Positions 1-8,108 of a stretch of 64,000 bases of DNA are shown piece by piece. Made by a program: the position numbers and the translations under genes. The stretch lies in the NCBI RefSeq assembly GCF_014652695.1, contig NZ_BMZH01000001.1, positions 62,001 through 126,000 on the forward strand, in the 5' to 3' direction. Each line of letters begins with the position of its first letter. The first letter of the stretch is position 1. This DNA is from Algimonas arctica (GTDB lineage: Bacteria > Pseudomonadota > Alphaproteobacteria > Caulobacterales > Maricaulaceae). The notes under the pieces are model-generated. The model worked only from the letters and a program-made list of their open reading frames with translations. It was not told the DNA's origin and did no database searches.

Positions 1-1384
1 CCGGCTTATCGTCATTGCGGACATAGATCATCGACGGGCTGAACGCTGCGTCCATCGGGACGCCAAATAGCCTCACAATGCGCGGTTCACCGCGATAGAT
101 CGTGCCGACAATCGCAAACTTACGGACAGCCGTTTCGACAGTGATCCGTATCAAGCTGTCGGCTCGTTCCGCTTCGTTCACATAGCTCTCAGTCAGTTCG
201 ATGCCGCGTTCTTTGGCGAGAACAGGCGCGCTCACCATGTTGACATCTGGCATGGCGGCCTTGAGCATCCCGGCAAGTGCCGCAGCGCTCAAGGGGTTGG
301 TATTGAGCTGCGTAATCCCGCCTTTATACGTGATCTGGATGCTTTTGGCCGGTTCGTGGAGCAATTGTCCCATCATCGTGCCAAGCTTGTCAGCCAGGTC
401 GACCCAGGGCTTGAGTCGAGGGGCTTCTTCGGCGGTAATCGATGGTGTGTTGATGGCGTTGCTAATCGCGCCGGTCAGCAAGTAATCCGCCATTTGTTCC
501 GCGACTTGCACGGCGACATTTTCCTGCGCTTCATTGGTCGACGCGCCGAGATGCGGGGTCGCGATGAAGCCCGGCGTGCCAAACAAGGCATGCTCTTTGG
601 CGGGTTCAATGGAGAATACGTCAAGCGCAGCCGCACTCACATGGCCGGCGTCTAACGCATCTTTCAATGCTTCTTCATCGACCAGACCGCCGCGCGCGCA
701 ATTGACCAAAATGAGGCCTTTACGCGTCATGCCGAGCCGTTCGCGATTGACGATGTTCTTGGTACTTTCGACCAAGGGCGTGTGCAACGTGATGGCATCA
801 GCGCGCTGGAATAATGTGTCCAGTTCGACTTTTTCGACACCAATTTTACGCGCGCGCTCTTCGGTCAAATAGGGGTCGAACGCGATCACTTTCATTTTCA
901 AGCCAAGTGCCCGCTCTGCGACGAGCGCACCGATATTGCCGCAGCCAATGACGCCGAGCGTTTTATTAAATAGCTCCGTGCCTTTGTAATCCGATTTCGG
1001 CCATTCGCCATTCTGTGTGCGTTCTGACGCTTTCGGGATTTGGCGCGCAGCCGCAAAGAGCATCGCAATGGCGTGTTCAGCCGTCGTGATGGCATTGCCA
1101 AACGGGGTGTTCATGACAACGACACCGCGGTCCGTGGCCGATTTAATGTCGACATTATCGACACCAATCCCGGCCCGTCCGATGACTTTAAGGTTGGTCG
1201 CTTGGCCAATAATTTCGGCGTCAGGACGGGTGGAGGATCGAACCGCGAGGCCGTCATACTCACCAATGATTTTCATCAATTCGTCTTTGCTCAGACCTGT
1301 GATGACATCGACATCAACACCGCGCGCTTTGAAAACTTCGACGGCGCGATTGGACATTTTGTCCGCAATGAGAACTTTTGGCAT
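1..1384 (-). CDS. serA: D-3-phosphoglycerate dehydrogenase, 3' end outside window
   Basis: This enzyme oxidises 3-phosphoglycerate to 3-phosphohydroxypyruvate, the first step of phosphorylated serine synthesis in the cytoplasm. The 461 visible codons begin MPKVLIADKMS. They contain the NAD-binding glycine motif GVIGCGNIG (about residues 144-152), the catalytic-region motif NCARGGLVDE (228-237), the acid in FSIEP (E260) and PHLGAST with the catalytic His (H278). Long-type SerA proteins have about 525-530 residues, so the missing part should be roughly the C-terminal ACT domain. The ATG lies one base after the serC stop, so the two serine genes form one minus-strand operon read serC then serA. 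The identification is firm; only the far end is unseen. Confidence 0.96.
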   Translation of the reverse strand, partial: MPKVLIADKMSNRAVEVFKARGVDVDVITGLSKDELMKIIGEYDGLAVRSSTRPDAEIIGQATNLKVIGRAGIGVDNVDIKSATDRGVVVMNTPFGNAITTAEHAIAMLFAAARQIPKASERTQNGEWPKSDYKGTELFNKTLGVIGCGNIGALVAERALGLKMKVIAFDPYLTEERARKIGVEKVELDTLFQRADAITLHTPLVESTKNIVNRERLGMTRKGLILVNCARGGLVDEEALKDALDAGHVSAAALDVFSIEPAKEHALFGTPGFIATPHLGASTNEAQENVAVQVAEQMADYLLTGAISNAINTPSITAEEAPRLKPWVDLADKLGTMMGQLLHEPAKSIQITYKGGITQLNTNPLSAAALAGMLKAAMPDVNMVSAPVLAKERGIELTESYVNEAERADSLIRITVETAVRKFAIVGTIYRGEPRIVRLFGVPMDAAFSPSMIYVRNDDKP

Positions 1385-1385
1385 C

Positions 1386-2549
1386 TTACAGCTCCGCGAT
1401 CAGAGTATCAAAGGCCCAATCGAGCCACGGCAAGACGGCGACAACATCGCCGTGCTCACACAATCCAGACACCCAGAGGCGGAAGCCGGGAGGGGCCGTA
1501 CGGTAAGCGCCAAAATCGAGCGCGACATTTTCATCGGCCAGCAAATTGACGATGGATTTGGCGAAGGCGGCTTGGTCGTTGAGCGGGAGCGCGGCAATAC
1601 GCGGGTCCACGATTTTGAGGCAAACACCCGTATTGGAGCGTTTCTCGTCATCTTCGCACAAATTGGCAATCCAATCTCGCGTGTCGACCCAATCCCAAAT
1701 TGTTTGAGCGTTAGCATCGGCCCGGTCTTGCATGCCTTTCAGGCCGCCATTAGCTTTAACCCATTTGAGCGCGTCGAGATGATCTTCGGCACAGAGCAGG
1801 GACGGCGTGTTGATTGTCTCGCCTTTGAAAATGCCCTCAATCAATTTGCCGCCTTTCGTGAGACGGAAGATTTTCGGCAGCGGCCACGGTGGGTTGTAGG
1901 ACTCCAGCCGTTTTACGGCATGGGGCGACAGGATAATCATGCCATGCGCGGCTTCTCCGCCCATGACTTTCTGCCAAGAATAGGTGACAACATCGAGCTT
2001 TTCCCACGGCAGGTCTTGTGCATACACGGCGGACGTGGCGTCGCAAATCGTGACGCCGTCGCGGTCATTCGGGATGAAACCGTAATCCGCGACTTTCACG
2101 CCGGACGTCGTGCCATTGGCAGTAAAGACGAGGTCTTGTGAGCCATCATAGGCTGAAAAATCGGGGAGCTTGCCATAATCAGCGGTGAGCAGCGTGAGCT
2201 CATCCAAGGGCAATTGCTTGTCTGCATCAACGACCCATGCTTGGCCGAAATTTTCCCAAGCCGCGACGATCACGGGCTTTGGGCCGAGCATCGACCACAT
2301 GGCCATTTCGACCGCGCCCGTATCGGATGCGGGGACGATACCGATGCGGTAATCGTCAGGAATTTGGAGGACTTCGCGGGTGAGGTCGATAACCTCTTGA
2401 AGTTTGGCTTTGCCAAGTGCGGAGCGGTGGGAGCGGCCCAGAGCCGCGTTAGAAAGCGCGTCTAATGTCCAACCGGGGCGCTTACGTGTCGGTCCGGCAG
2501 AAAAACGCGGATCAGCCGGACGTGAGTCCGGTTTCGGAAAATTCGTCAT
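1386..2549 (-). CDS. serC: Phosphoserine aminotransferase
   Basis: SerC is a PLP enzyme that transaminates 3-phosphohydroxypyruvate with glutamate to give phosphoserine. The 387-residue protein has the longer alphaproteobacterial form, with RFSAGPTRKRPGW near the start, NGTTSGV in the cofactor domain and the Schiff-base lysine in YSWQKVMGGE (about K194). I chose the ATG of MTNFPKP because GGAG sits six bases before it; the frame stays open upstream to 2615, but those codons lack a ribosome site. It is directly followed by serA. The 5' leader can fold (see separate entry). Serine could feed the nearby serine palmitoyltransferase, but that is general metabolism rather than proven linkage. Confidence 0.95.
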   Translation of the reverse strand: MTNFPKPDSRPADPRFSAGPTRKRPGWTLDALSNAALGRSHRSALGKAKLQEVIDLTREVLQIPDDYRIGIVPASDTGAVEMAMWSMLGPKPVIVAAWENFGQAWVVDADKQLPLDELTLLTADYGKLPDFSAYDGSQDLVFTANGTTSGVKVADYGFIPNDRDGVTICDATSAVYAQDLPWEKLDVVTYSWQKVMGGEAAHGMIILSPHAVKRLESYNPPWPLPKIFRLTKGGKLIEGIFKGETINTPSLLCAEDHLDALKWVKANGGLKGMQDRADANAQTIWDWVDTRDWIANLCEDDEKRSNTGVCLKIVDPRIAALPLNDQAAFAKSIVNLLADENVALDFGAYRTAPPGFRLWVSGLCEHGDVVAVLPWLDWAFDTLIAEL

Positions 2550-2561
2550 CAATGTCTCCAT

Positions 2562-2647
2562 CAGTGCGTTTTTATACACCGTCGAAGTGCGCCTCAGTGG
2601 GGAGGCGTGGCCCACGCGCCGAATAGCGGGCCGGGGAAATGAGTCAA
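2562..2647 (-). promoter_or_regulatory. serC promoter and structured leader (possible serC-motif RNA)
   Basis: On the minus strand TTGACT (2642-2647) and TATTCG (2620-2625) are 16 bases apart and could be -35/-10 boxes. The transcript would then begin with two short stems, GCGTG/CACGC (2605-2609 with 2613-2617) and GCCTC/GAGGC (2591-2595 with 2602-2606). The stems share two bases, so they may compete. A two-hairpin 'serC motif' RNA is known upstream of alphaproteobacterial serC genes. Assigning this leader to it is inference from position and shape only. Confidence 0.28.
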
Positions 2648-2725
2648 GTTAGGGAATGATAATATGTACGACCGCGCATCAAGGCGCCGGCATTCAAGCG
2701 TTTCGTGACGTGACACGAGCGCGGG

Positions 2726-2747
2726 CCTTCCCCGCTGATGGGGAAGG
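2726..2747. repeat. Perfect 8-bp hairpin
   Basis: CCTTCCCC (2726-2733) and GGGGAAGG (2740-2747) pair perfectly around a six-base loop. No T-run follows on either strand, so it is not a normal terminator. Confidence 0.7.
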
Positions 2748-2927
2748 TAAAGTTAGAACCATTTACAACGAGCATAGCCCGCGCGCCTGACAGACGCATC
2801 CGATCAAAACGCCGTGCCCTCGCGGCCCGCTATGAGCTCACGCGAGTGACGGTTAGACCCTTCCGAGGCTTTCGACCCCGCAACTGACTGCCGCCCGATC
2901 TACCGAAGGCGCACCTGACATTCAGGG

Positions 2928-2980
2928 CCGAACCGCGATGCGGTTCGGTTCCTAGCCAAACGATCCACTGGATCGTTTGG
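2928..2980. repeat. Two adjacent perfect hairpins
   Basis: The first hairpin is CCGAACCGC/GCGGTTCGG (2928-2936 with 2940-2948, 9 bp, 3-base loop). The second is CCAAACGATCC/GGATCGTTTGG (2956-2966 with 2970-2980, 11 bp, 3-base loop). They are seven bases apart. Such paired palindromes resemble dispersed intergenic palindromic elements. There is no flanking T-run. Confidence 0.8.
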
Positions 2981-3286
2981 CGTCGTCAAGCTCGTTTCTC
3001 ATCCGATAGTCGTCATCGATAGTTCCGTCGAATGGAACCGCATGCGCCGCATTAACTCGCATACCGTCCAGCCTACCAAACCCCCGCCAGCCTGAGAATA
3101 ATGCCTCTCTCGTGTCCGAAGCGGGTGAGGTTACAAGACCATGGTTTAGGAAAGCGGGGATGGGAGTGCGTGGATTTCTTTGGCTGCGTGATCAGATGTC
3201 GATATAAACGCGGATTGATCCGCCAAGACCGCTGACAAACTTTCAAAAAATGGACAACGTTCATCCCTAACACCCCATTTTACGCC

Positions 3287-3379
3287 GCTCACCCTGACGA
3301 AAGTCGGGGACCAGCCACCTGACATGGCGAAGCATGGATGTGTTCCTAAAACTGGAGTCGGACTTTCGTCGGGACGAGC
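3287..3379. repeat. Inverted repeat pair near the dnaB 3' end
   Basis: GACGAAAGTC (3296-3305) recurs inverted as GACTTTCGTC (3361-3370), with partly matching flanks GCTC/GAGC (3287-3290 with 3376-3379). Each arm can also form a small GAC-GAAA-GTC hairpin. The left arm, ACCCTGACGAAAGTCGGGGA, resembles the widespread bacterial intergenic repeat with a CCCCGCGAAAGCGGGG core. It could also end dnaB transcripts, but there is no U-tract. Confidence 0.6.
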
Positions 3380-3414
3380 GATTTTGAAGGGACAAGGATA
3401 AGCGTGTTAATCGC

Positions 3415-4953
3415 CTAAAACTCCGTATACCCGCCGCCATTATCCTGCGCCAAATTACCAAATTTGGTCAGTTCTGGCGTAAAGCTCAACATCACAGAGC
3501 CAATGGGTCCGTGCCGTTGTTTTTGGATCAGGACTTCGGCTTTGCCCACGGAGTTATCCATCTTGGCTTGCCACTTCATCACCGCTTCAGGATCGTCATC
3601 ATCCGGTTGTTCGCGGGCGAGATAATATTCGTCGCGGTAGATGAACATAACGACGTCGGCATCTTGCTCGATAGAGCCAGATTCGCGCAAGTCAGAGAGT
3701 TGTGGGCGTTTGTCTTCGCGTTGTTCGACCTGCCGCGACAACTGGGCGAGGGCGAGCACAGGAACATTGAGTTCTTTGGCGAGGGCTTTCAGACCCTGCG
3801 TAATCATGGTCACTTCCTGCACTCGGTTTGTCGACGAATTCATCGCTGCGCCGCCGGTCAAGAGCTGGAGGTAATCGACCACGATCAAATCAAGACCCTT
3901 CATCCGTTTGAGCCGCCGCGCACGCGCCGCCATGGCCCCAATCGACAAGCCGCCCGTGTCATCAATATGTAGCGGGATACGGCTGATTTCATCGGCGGCA
4001 TCGCGCAAATGTTCATATTGTTCGGGGTTGATATCGCCGCGCCGGATATGGTGCGAGGGAACCATAGAGTGTTCGGCCAGCAATCGTGTCGCCAGCTGTT
4101 CGCTACTCATTTCGAGCGAGTAAACACCGACAATGCCGCCGTTCATGGTTTTTTCGACGCCATTTTCGTCTTTTTCAACTTTGTGCTGTTTGGCAACATG
4201 GAAGGCGATGTTGAGCGCGAGGGATGATTTGCCCATCGACGGACGCCCGGCCAAGATCAGCAAGTCAGATTTATGCAAGCCGCCCAGTTGCGCGTCGAGA
4301 TCATCAAGCCCGGTAGCAATGCCCGAGAGTGTGCCTTTACGCTGATACGCCGCCGTCGCCATTTCAATCGAGTCGATAAGCGCATCTTCGAACGACACGA
4401 ACCCCGTTTGTGTGCCGCCAATCTCAGCGAGATTATAAAGCTGCATTTCGGCTTGTTGGATTTGCTTGGACGCATCGTCTTCGCTGTTCTGATCCTTGGC
4501 CAATTCCTTCATCGTGTCGCCGAGGCGGATAAGCTCACGGCGCATCGCCATATCAAAGATCAGCTTAGCGTATTCCGGCGCGGTTGATCCGGGCGGCGCC
4601 TGTTCTAGCAGCAGCGCGAGATATTCGACGCCGCCAATATCGGACAGGGCGTCATCCTTGGCAAAACGGTTTTTGATGACGATCGCGTCGGCAAGTTTAC
4701 CATGCTCAATCAGGCTCGCCATCGCACGGTACATGTTGACGTGAACGGGATTGTAAAAATGTTTGGCTTCGACGATGGAGCTAACGCGGTGGTAAATCTC
4801 ATTATCATAGAGCAGCGCGCCCAAAAGGGCCTGTTCGGCCTCCATACTATGCGGCGTTGTGTCGAGTTCTTCTTCGAACCCGTCCATCATCTGGCCCTCC
4901 ATCATTGAGGGGTCGATCGGGGCATAGTCAGGCATGTCGGGAATGTCGCTCAT
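3415..4953 (-). CDS. dnaB: Replicative DNA helicase
   Basis: DnaB is the hexameric helicase that unwinds DNA at the replication fork and binds primase. The 512-residue protein has the N-terminal helicase-loader/primase domain (PHSMEAEQALLGALL, residues 34-48) and a RecA-like ATPase domain. That domain has Walker A GRPSMGKS (236-243), Walker B around IVVDYLQLL (357-365) and the conserved QLSRQVEQR and SDLRESGSIEQDADVV segments. The first 30 residues are acidic and Met/Pro-rich, longer than in E. coli. An insertion with KDENGVEKTMNGG (about 261-273) lies after Walker A, as in many alphaproteobacterial DnaBs. It is divergent from ruvC, with near-consensus DnaA boxes in the shared upstream region. 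Confidence 0.96.
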   Translation of the reverse strand: MSDIPDMPDYAPIDPSMMEGQMMDGFEEELDTTPHSMEAEQALLGALLYDNEIYHRVSSIVEAKHFYNPVHVNMYRAMASLIEHGKLADAIVIKNRFAKDDALSDIGGVEYLALLLEQAPPGSTAPEYAKLIFDMAMRRELIRLGDTMKELAKDQNSEDDASKQIQQAEMQLYNLAEIGGTQTGFVSFEDALIDSIEMATAAYQRKGTLSGIATGLDDLDAQLGGLHKSDLLILAGRPSMGKSSLALNIAFHVAKQHKVEKDENGVEKTMNGGIVGVYSLEMSSEQLATRLLAEHSMVPSHHIRRGDINPEQYEHLRDAADEISRIPLHIDDTGGLSIGAMAARARRLKRMKGLDLIVVDYLQLLTGGAAMNSSTNRVQEVTMITQGLKALAKELNVPVLALAQLSRQVEQREDKRPQLSDLRESGSIEQDADVVMFIYRDEYYLAREQPDDDDPEAVMKWQAKMDNSVGKAEVLIQKQRHGPIGSVMLSFTPELTKFGNLAQDNGGGYTEF

Positions 4954-5016
4954 GGCCTGCGTCTGTCACACCTGAGAGGACGGCGGCAGATGTCTTAGCA
5001 GCAAACAATCTTATAC

Positions 5017-5046
5017 ATATCCACAACGCCCGAGTGATGGGGATAA
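5017..5046. promoter_or_regulatory. Two near-consensus DnaA boxes between dnaB and ruvC
   Basis: ATATCCACA (5017-5025) and TGGGGATAA (5038-5046) each differ by one base from the DnaA box TTATCCACA and its complement, in opposite orientation 12 bases apart. They lie in the 222-base divergent dnaB/ruvC promoter region. Binding is inference. Confidence 0.35.
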
Positions 5047-5175
5047 GAGGGGTGTTTCGCCAGCTCTATGGCGACATTTGGCTTGATCTATGCCTTTCCC
5101 ACAATCGGATTGAAAGTTGTGCGTCGTCTGTCGGATTGCATTGTCGGGAGTTCATGGCGGTCCTACGGTCATGAA

Positions 5176-5661
5176 ATGAGCAAGCCGCGCCGTATCATTG
5201 GGTTCGACCCGTCCATTGTCGCTTGCGGTTGGGGCGTGATTGATGTGGAGGGCAGTAAGATGCGCCACGTTGCGCACGGGGTTATTCGTCCGCCGCGCAA
5301 AGAACCCTTGGTCAGCCGCTTGTCCTTTCTTTTCGTGGAAGCCCAAGCGGCGATTGAGGCCTTTCACCCGAGTGAGGCGGGCGTCGAAGAAGCCTTCATG
5401 AAGGATAATGCGATGAGCGCGCTAAAGCTGGGGCAGGCGCGGGCCGCCTGTATACTTGCGGCGACGCAGTCGGGATTAATCGTGGGAGAATATGCCGCGA
5501 AGCTCGTCAAGAAATCCGTCGTCGGGACGGGGGCCGCCGATAAGGCGCAGGTCGCGCATATGATGAACCTGCTGCTGCCCGGGGCGAATGTGAAGGCCGG
5601 CGACGCGGCAGATGCACTCGCGATCGCGATAACTCACGCCAATCATCCGCGCATCGGGTAG
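5176..5661 (+). CDS. ruvC: Crossover junction endodeoxyribonuclease RuvC
   Basis: RuvC is the Holliday-junction resolvase that acts with RuvAB to finish homologous recombination. The 161-residue protein shows the RNase H-fold acidic residues D11 (GFDPS), E71 (GVEEAF) and D143/D146 (GDAADALA), plus the basic KKSVVGTGAADKAQV segment (about 112-126) that touches the junction. I chose the ATG of MSKPRR; upstream codons in frame are not RuvC-like. In most relatives ruvC runs straight into ruvA. Here a minus-strand lipoprotein gene and a 164-base gap separate them, so ruvC probably has its own 3' end. The stops of ruvC and the lipoprotein gene are two bases apart. Confidence 0.95.
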   Translation: MSKPRRIIGFDPSIVACGWGVIDVEGSKMRHVAHGVIRPPRKEPLVSRLSFLFVEAQAAIEAFHPSEAGVEEAFMKDNAMSALKLGQARAACILAATQSGLIVGEYAAKLVKKSVVGTGAADKAQVAHMMNLLLPGANVKAGDAADALAIAITHANHPRIG

Positions 5662-5663
5662 TG

Positions 5664-6008
5664 CTATTTACGCGCGGGTAGATAATGCGGGGCGGGCACA
5701 GGTGGCTCTGGATACCCCATCATGACGACGGGCGGCGGCGGGGTATAAACCTGCGGCTCTACATAAACGGGTGCTGGCGGTTCCGGTGCGACATAGACGT
5801 TAGGTTCGACCGCAACCGGAGCCGGGGGCGGGGCATACATGTAGGGCTGTGCGTAGCAGCAGGGGTTCTGAACAGGGGGTGGCGTGCACACGTACGGATG
5901 ACACCCTGAATTCGTGTAGCGCGTGTTGTCAGGCGACGTTGAACAGGCCGACAGGGTCGACGCGCCGACAAGGCCAAGGATGACGACAGATATTGCTTTC
6001 ACAGTCAT
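5664..6008 (-). CDS. Small Pro/Tyr/Val-rich putative lipoprotein
   Basis: The 114-residue product starts with a lipoprotein signal: MTVKAISVV, a hydrophobic stretch, then the lipobox LSAC with the acceptor Cys at residue 22. After it come a Cys-rich segment (SGCHPYVCTPPP, NPCCYAQP) and repeated Pro/Val/Tyr units such as PAPVAVEPNVYVAPEPPAPV. Low-complexity tails of this sort occur in outer-membrane-anchored lipoproteins, but I do not recognise a family. A TTG four codons upstream is an alternative start. The gene lies between ruvC and ruvA on the opposite strand, facing ruvC and diverging from ruvA. It looks like an insertion into the ruv operon. Function unknown. Confidence 0.7.
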   Translation of the reverse strand: MTVKAISVVILGLVGASTLSACSTSPDNTRYTNSGCHPYVCTPPPVQNPCCYAQPYMYAPPPAPVAVEPNVYVAPEPPAPVYVEPQVYTPPPPVVMMGYPEPPVPAPHYLPARK

Positions 6009-6172
6009 TGTAGATGCCAAATTTGTGTTTCTAGCCTTCTCACTATCCCATGTGACTTAAAATTAGATAAAAATGCGCGCGGTGCAGGACATCGCAATCT
6101 TCGTATGAGCTTGCCCGCATCACCCAATCCATGTGCTAAAGGTTCGCTACGAATCGCACAGGACGTAGTGAC

Positions 6173-6811
6173 ATGATCGGTATGATATCCGGAACATGCC
6201 TGATGGTGGGCACGGGCGAAGCCATCGTCGATTGCGGCGGTGTTGGCTATCTGCTGCGCTGTGGCGTCCGAGCGCTGGGCGATATGCGCGAGGGATCGCC
6301 CGTCAGATTGCATGTCGAAACCCATGTGCGGGAACAATCGATTACCTTGTTCGGCTTTGCGACTGAAGAAGAACGCGCGTGGTTTGAACGGTTACAAGCT
6401 GTGCAGGGTGTGGGTCCCAAAGCGGCCTTGGCGATCCTTGATATTCTTAGCCCCGGAGACGTGATGAGCGCCGCCGCCCTAGAAGATAAAACAGCGTTTT
6501 CGCGCGCCTCAGGGGTCGGGCCAAAGCTTGCGACCCGCATTGCGACGGAACTCTCAGGCAAACCGCCACCGCTCGGACGCGGTTTTACGTCGGCTTTCAC
6601 GGCGCCATCATCAGACGTTATTGATGGGGCGGCCCGTAATGAGGGCTTATCAGACATGCGTCTTCGCAATGATGCCATTAGCGCGCTGGCGAATTTGGGC
6701 ATTCCGCAAAGCGATGCGCTCCGGGCTGTCGCGGCGGCCTATGCAAAGTTTGAGGATGATCCAGCTCTGGATGATCTGGTTAAAGCCGCTTTGAAGGCAT
6801 TGGGGTCATAG
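6173..6811 (+). CDS. ruvA: Holliday junction branch migration protein RuvA
   Basis: RuvA binds the four-way junction and loads RuvB. The 212-residue protein has the N-terminal OB fold (MIGMISGTC...CGGVGYLLRC), two helix-hairpin-helix motifs (VQGVGPKAALAIL about 77-89; ASGVGPKLATRIA about 112-124) and the C-terminal three-helix domain that contacts RuvB (DAISALANLGIPQSDALRAV). It is followed with no gap by ruvB, whose ATG begins at the next base after the ruvA TAG, so the two are translated together. The upstream region is shared with the divergent lipoprotein gene and should hold a promoter of its own. Confidence 0.96.
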   Translation: MIGMISGTCLMVGTGEAIVDCGGVGYLLRCGVRALGDMREGSPVRLHVETHVREQSITLFGFATEEERAWFERLQAVQGVGPKAALAILDILSPGDVMSAAALEDKTAFSRASGVGPKLATRIATELSGKPPPLGRGFTSAFTAPSSDVIDGAARNEGLSDMRLRNDAISALANLGIPQSDALRAVAAAYAKFEDDPALDDLVKAALKALGS

Positions 6812-7879
6812 ATGGACGACCTTGCTGCGCGCCTCACTGACGCCGATACACAGCCGGGCGATGTGCGTGACCGGGCGCTGCGTCCGCTGAGTTTCACTGA
6901 TTTTCGCGGTCAGCAAAAGGCCATCACGAACTTAAAAGTTTATGTTGAGGCGGCGCGACGACGGGGTGAACCGCTCGATCACTTGTTGCTGTCCGGCCCG
7001 CCGGGCCTCGGTAAGACCACGCTGAGCCAGATTGTGGCGCGTGAGCTCGGGGTCAATTTTCGTTCGACGTCAGGGCCAATCATTTCAAAGGCCGGTGATC
7101 TCGCGGCGCTTTTGACGAATCTCGAACCGAACGATGTCTTGTTCATCGACGAAATTCATCGGCTCAATCCGGTGGTGGAAGAAGTGCTCTATCCCGCGAT
7201 GGAAGATTACGAGCTTGACCTGATCATTGGTGAAGGGCCTGCGGCACGGTCGATAAAGATTGATCTGTCGCCCTTCACATTGATCGGCGCGACAACCCGT
7301 GCGGGTCTGCTTGCGACACCGCTGCGCGACCGTTTTGGTATTCCGGTTCGTTTGGAATTCTATTCCAAGGAAGACCTGACAGAAATTGTGGTGCGGGCCG
7401 CGGGTAAACTTGGCTTGAATATGACTCCGGACGGCGCGGCAGAGATTGCCGGGCGCGCGCGCGGAACCCCGCGCGTTGCGGGTCGCTTGCTGCGCCGGGT
7501 TCGCGATTTGACAGAGCATGACGGCGTTACTGTCGTCGATGCCGTGGCAGCCAATGTGGCCTTGAACCGCTTGGGTGTTGACCATTTGGGTCTCGATTCT
7601 CAAGATATGCGCTATCTTCGGACGCTATGCGATATGTTTGGCGGAGGGCCAGTCGGTGTCGACACGATGGGGGCCGCACTCGCGGAGGCCCGTGACGCCC
7701 TTGAGGATGTGGTTGAGCCTTACCTGATTCAGCAGGGGTTCTTGATGCGCACCCCGCGTGGCCGCGTCGCAACACCCCGCGCCTATGAGCATATTGGCCT
7801 GCCCGCCCCGATGGTTGTATCGAATAGTGAATTTTTCGGCGATGATTCTCTTGATAGTGGCGGGGTTGGAGATGTCTGA
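6812..7879 (+). CDS. ruvB: Holliday junction branch migration helicase RuvB
   Basis: RuvB is the AAA+ motor that drives branch migration with RuvA. The 355-residue protein carries Walker A GPPGLGKT (62-69), Walker [10 protein letters not shown] (108-116), sensor motif [10 protein letters not shown], the arginine-finger region LRDRFGIP, and the winged-helix C-terminus with [15 protein letters not shown]. It is the usual family length. It overlaps the following small membrane-protein gene by eight bases, implying coupling into a ruvA-ruvB-orf-ybgC transcript. Confidence 0.97.
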   Translation: MDDLAARLTDADTQPGDVRDRALRPLSFTDFRGQQKAITNLKVYVEAARRRGEPLDHLLLSGPPGLGKTTLSQIVARELGVNFRSTSGPIISKAGDLAALLTNLEPNDVLFIDEIHRLNPVVEEVLYPAMEDYELDLIIGEGPAARSIKIDLSPFTLIGATTRAGLLATPLRDRFGIPVRLEFYSKEDLTEIVVRAAGKLGLNMTPDGAAEIAGRARGTPRVAGRLLRRVRDLTEHDGVTVVDAVAANVALNRLGVDHLGLDSQDMRYLRTLCDMFGGGPVGVDTMGAALAEARDALEDVVEPYLIQQGFLMRTPRGRVATPRAYEHIGLPAPMVVSNSEFFGDDSLDSGGVGDV

Positions 7880-8108
7880 AGACGAGACTGAGGTGCCGAC
7901 CAGTTTTCTGCGCAAAACGATCGCGCCCGCTGTTGCGATGGTCATCCTTTATGCGTCAATCCGATCATTGCCTTCGTTACTCATGAGCCAAACCCCGCCG
8001 ATTAACGGCGAACACCTGCTGGGCGTGTTCCTCCTCAGTCTGGTCGTGTTTTACCTGTTTGGTCTCTACAATGACCGCAAACGCAAGCGGAAAGGGCCGA
8101 ACGAGTGA
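7872..8108 (+). CDS. Small two-helix membrane protein, unknown
   Basis: A 78-residue protein starting MSEDETEVP, its ATG inside the end of ruvB (eight-base overlap) after GGTTGGAG. It has two hydrophobic segments (about 17-36 and 48-66) and a strongly basic tail, NDRKRKRKG. The positive-inside rule would put that tail in the cytoplasm. I do not recognise the family. Its position between ruvB and ybgC, with overlaps on both sides (the ybgC GTG overlaps its TGA), supports it as a real gene of the operon. Confidence 0.65.
   Translation: MSEDETEVPTSFLRKTIAPAVAMVILYASIRSLPSLLMSQTPPINGEHLLGVFLLSLVVFYLFGLYNDRKRKRKGPNE

Larger units (their letters stand above)
2648..3414. other. Gene-free stretch upstream of serC and downstream of dnaB
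   Basis: About 770 bases without a convincing gene. Short open frames exist on both strands, but none has a recognisable product, a good ribosome site or a codon pattern like its neighbours. The stretch holds three strong perfect hairpins and a long inverted repeat, listed separately. I looked for tmRNA, RNase P and SRP RNA signatures and saw none. Confidence 0.6.

Noticed and set aside
1017-2141. Long plus-strand open frame opposite serA and serC
   Set aside because: It is the antisense of two firmly identified genes, has no family-like sequence and no ribosome site.
2648-3286. Possible tmRNA, RNase P or SRP RNA
   Set aside because: The hairpins are present, but the conserved cores and T-loop of those RNAs are not.
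3073-3461. Two short minus-strand frames in the gene-free region
   Set aside because: No known domain and no ribosome site; they cross the inverted repeats, and one runs into the dnaB 3' end.
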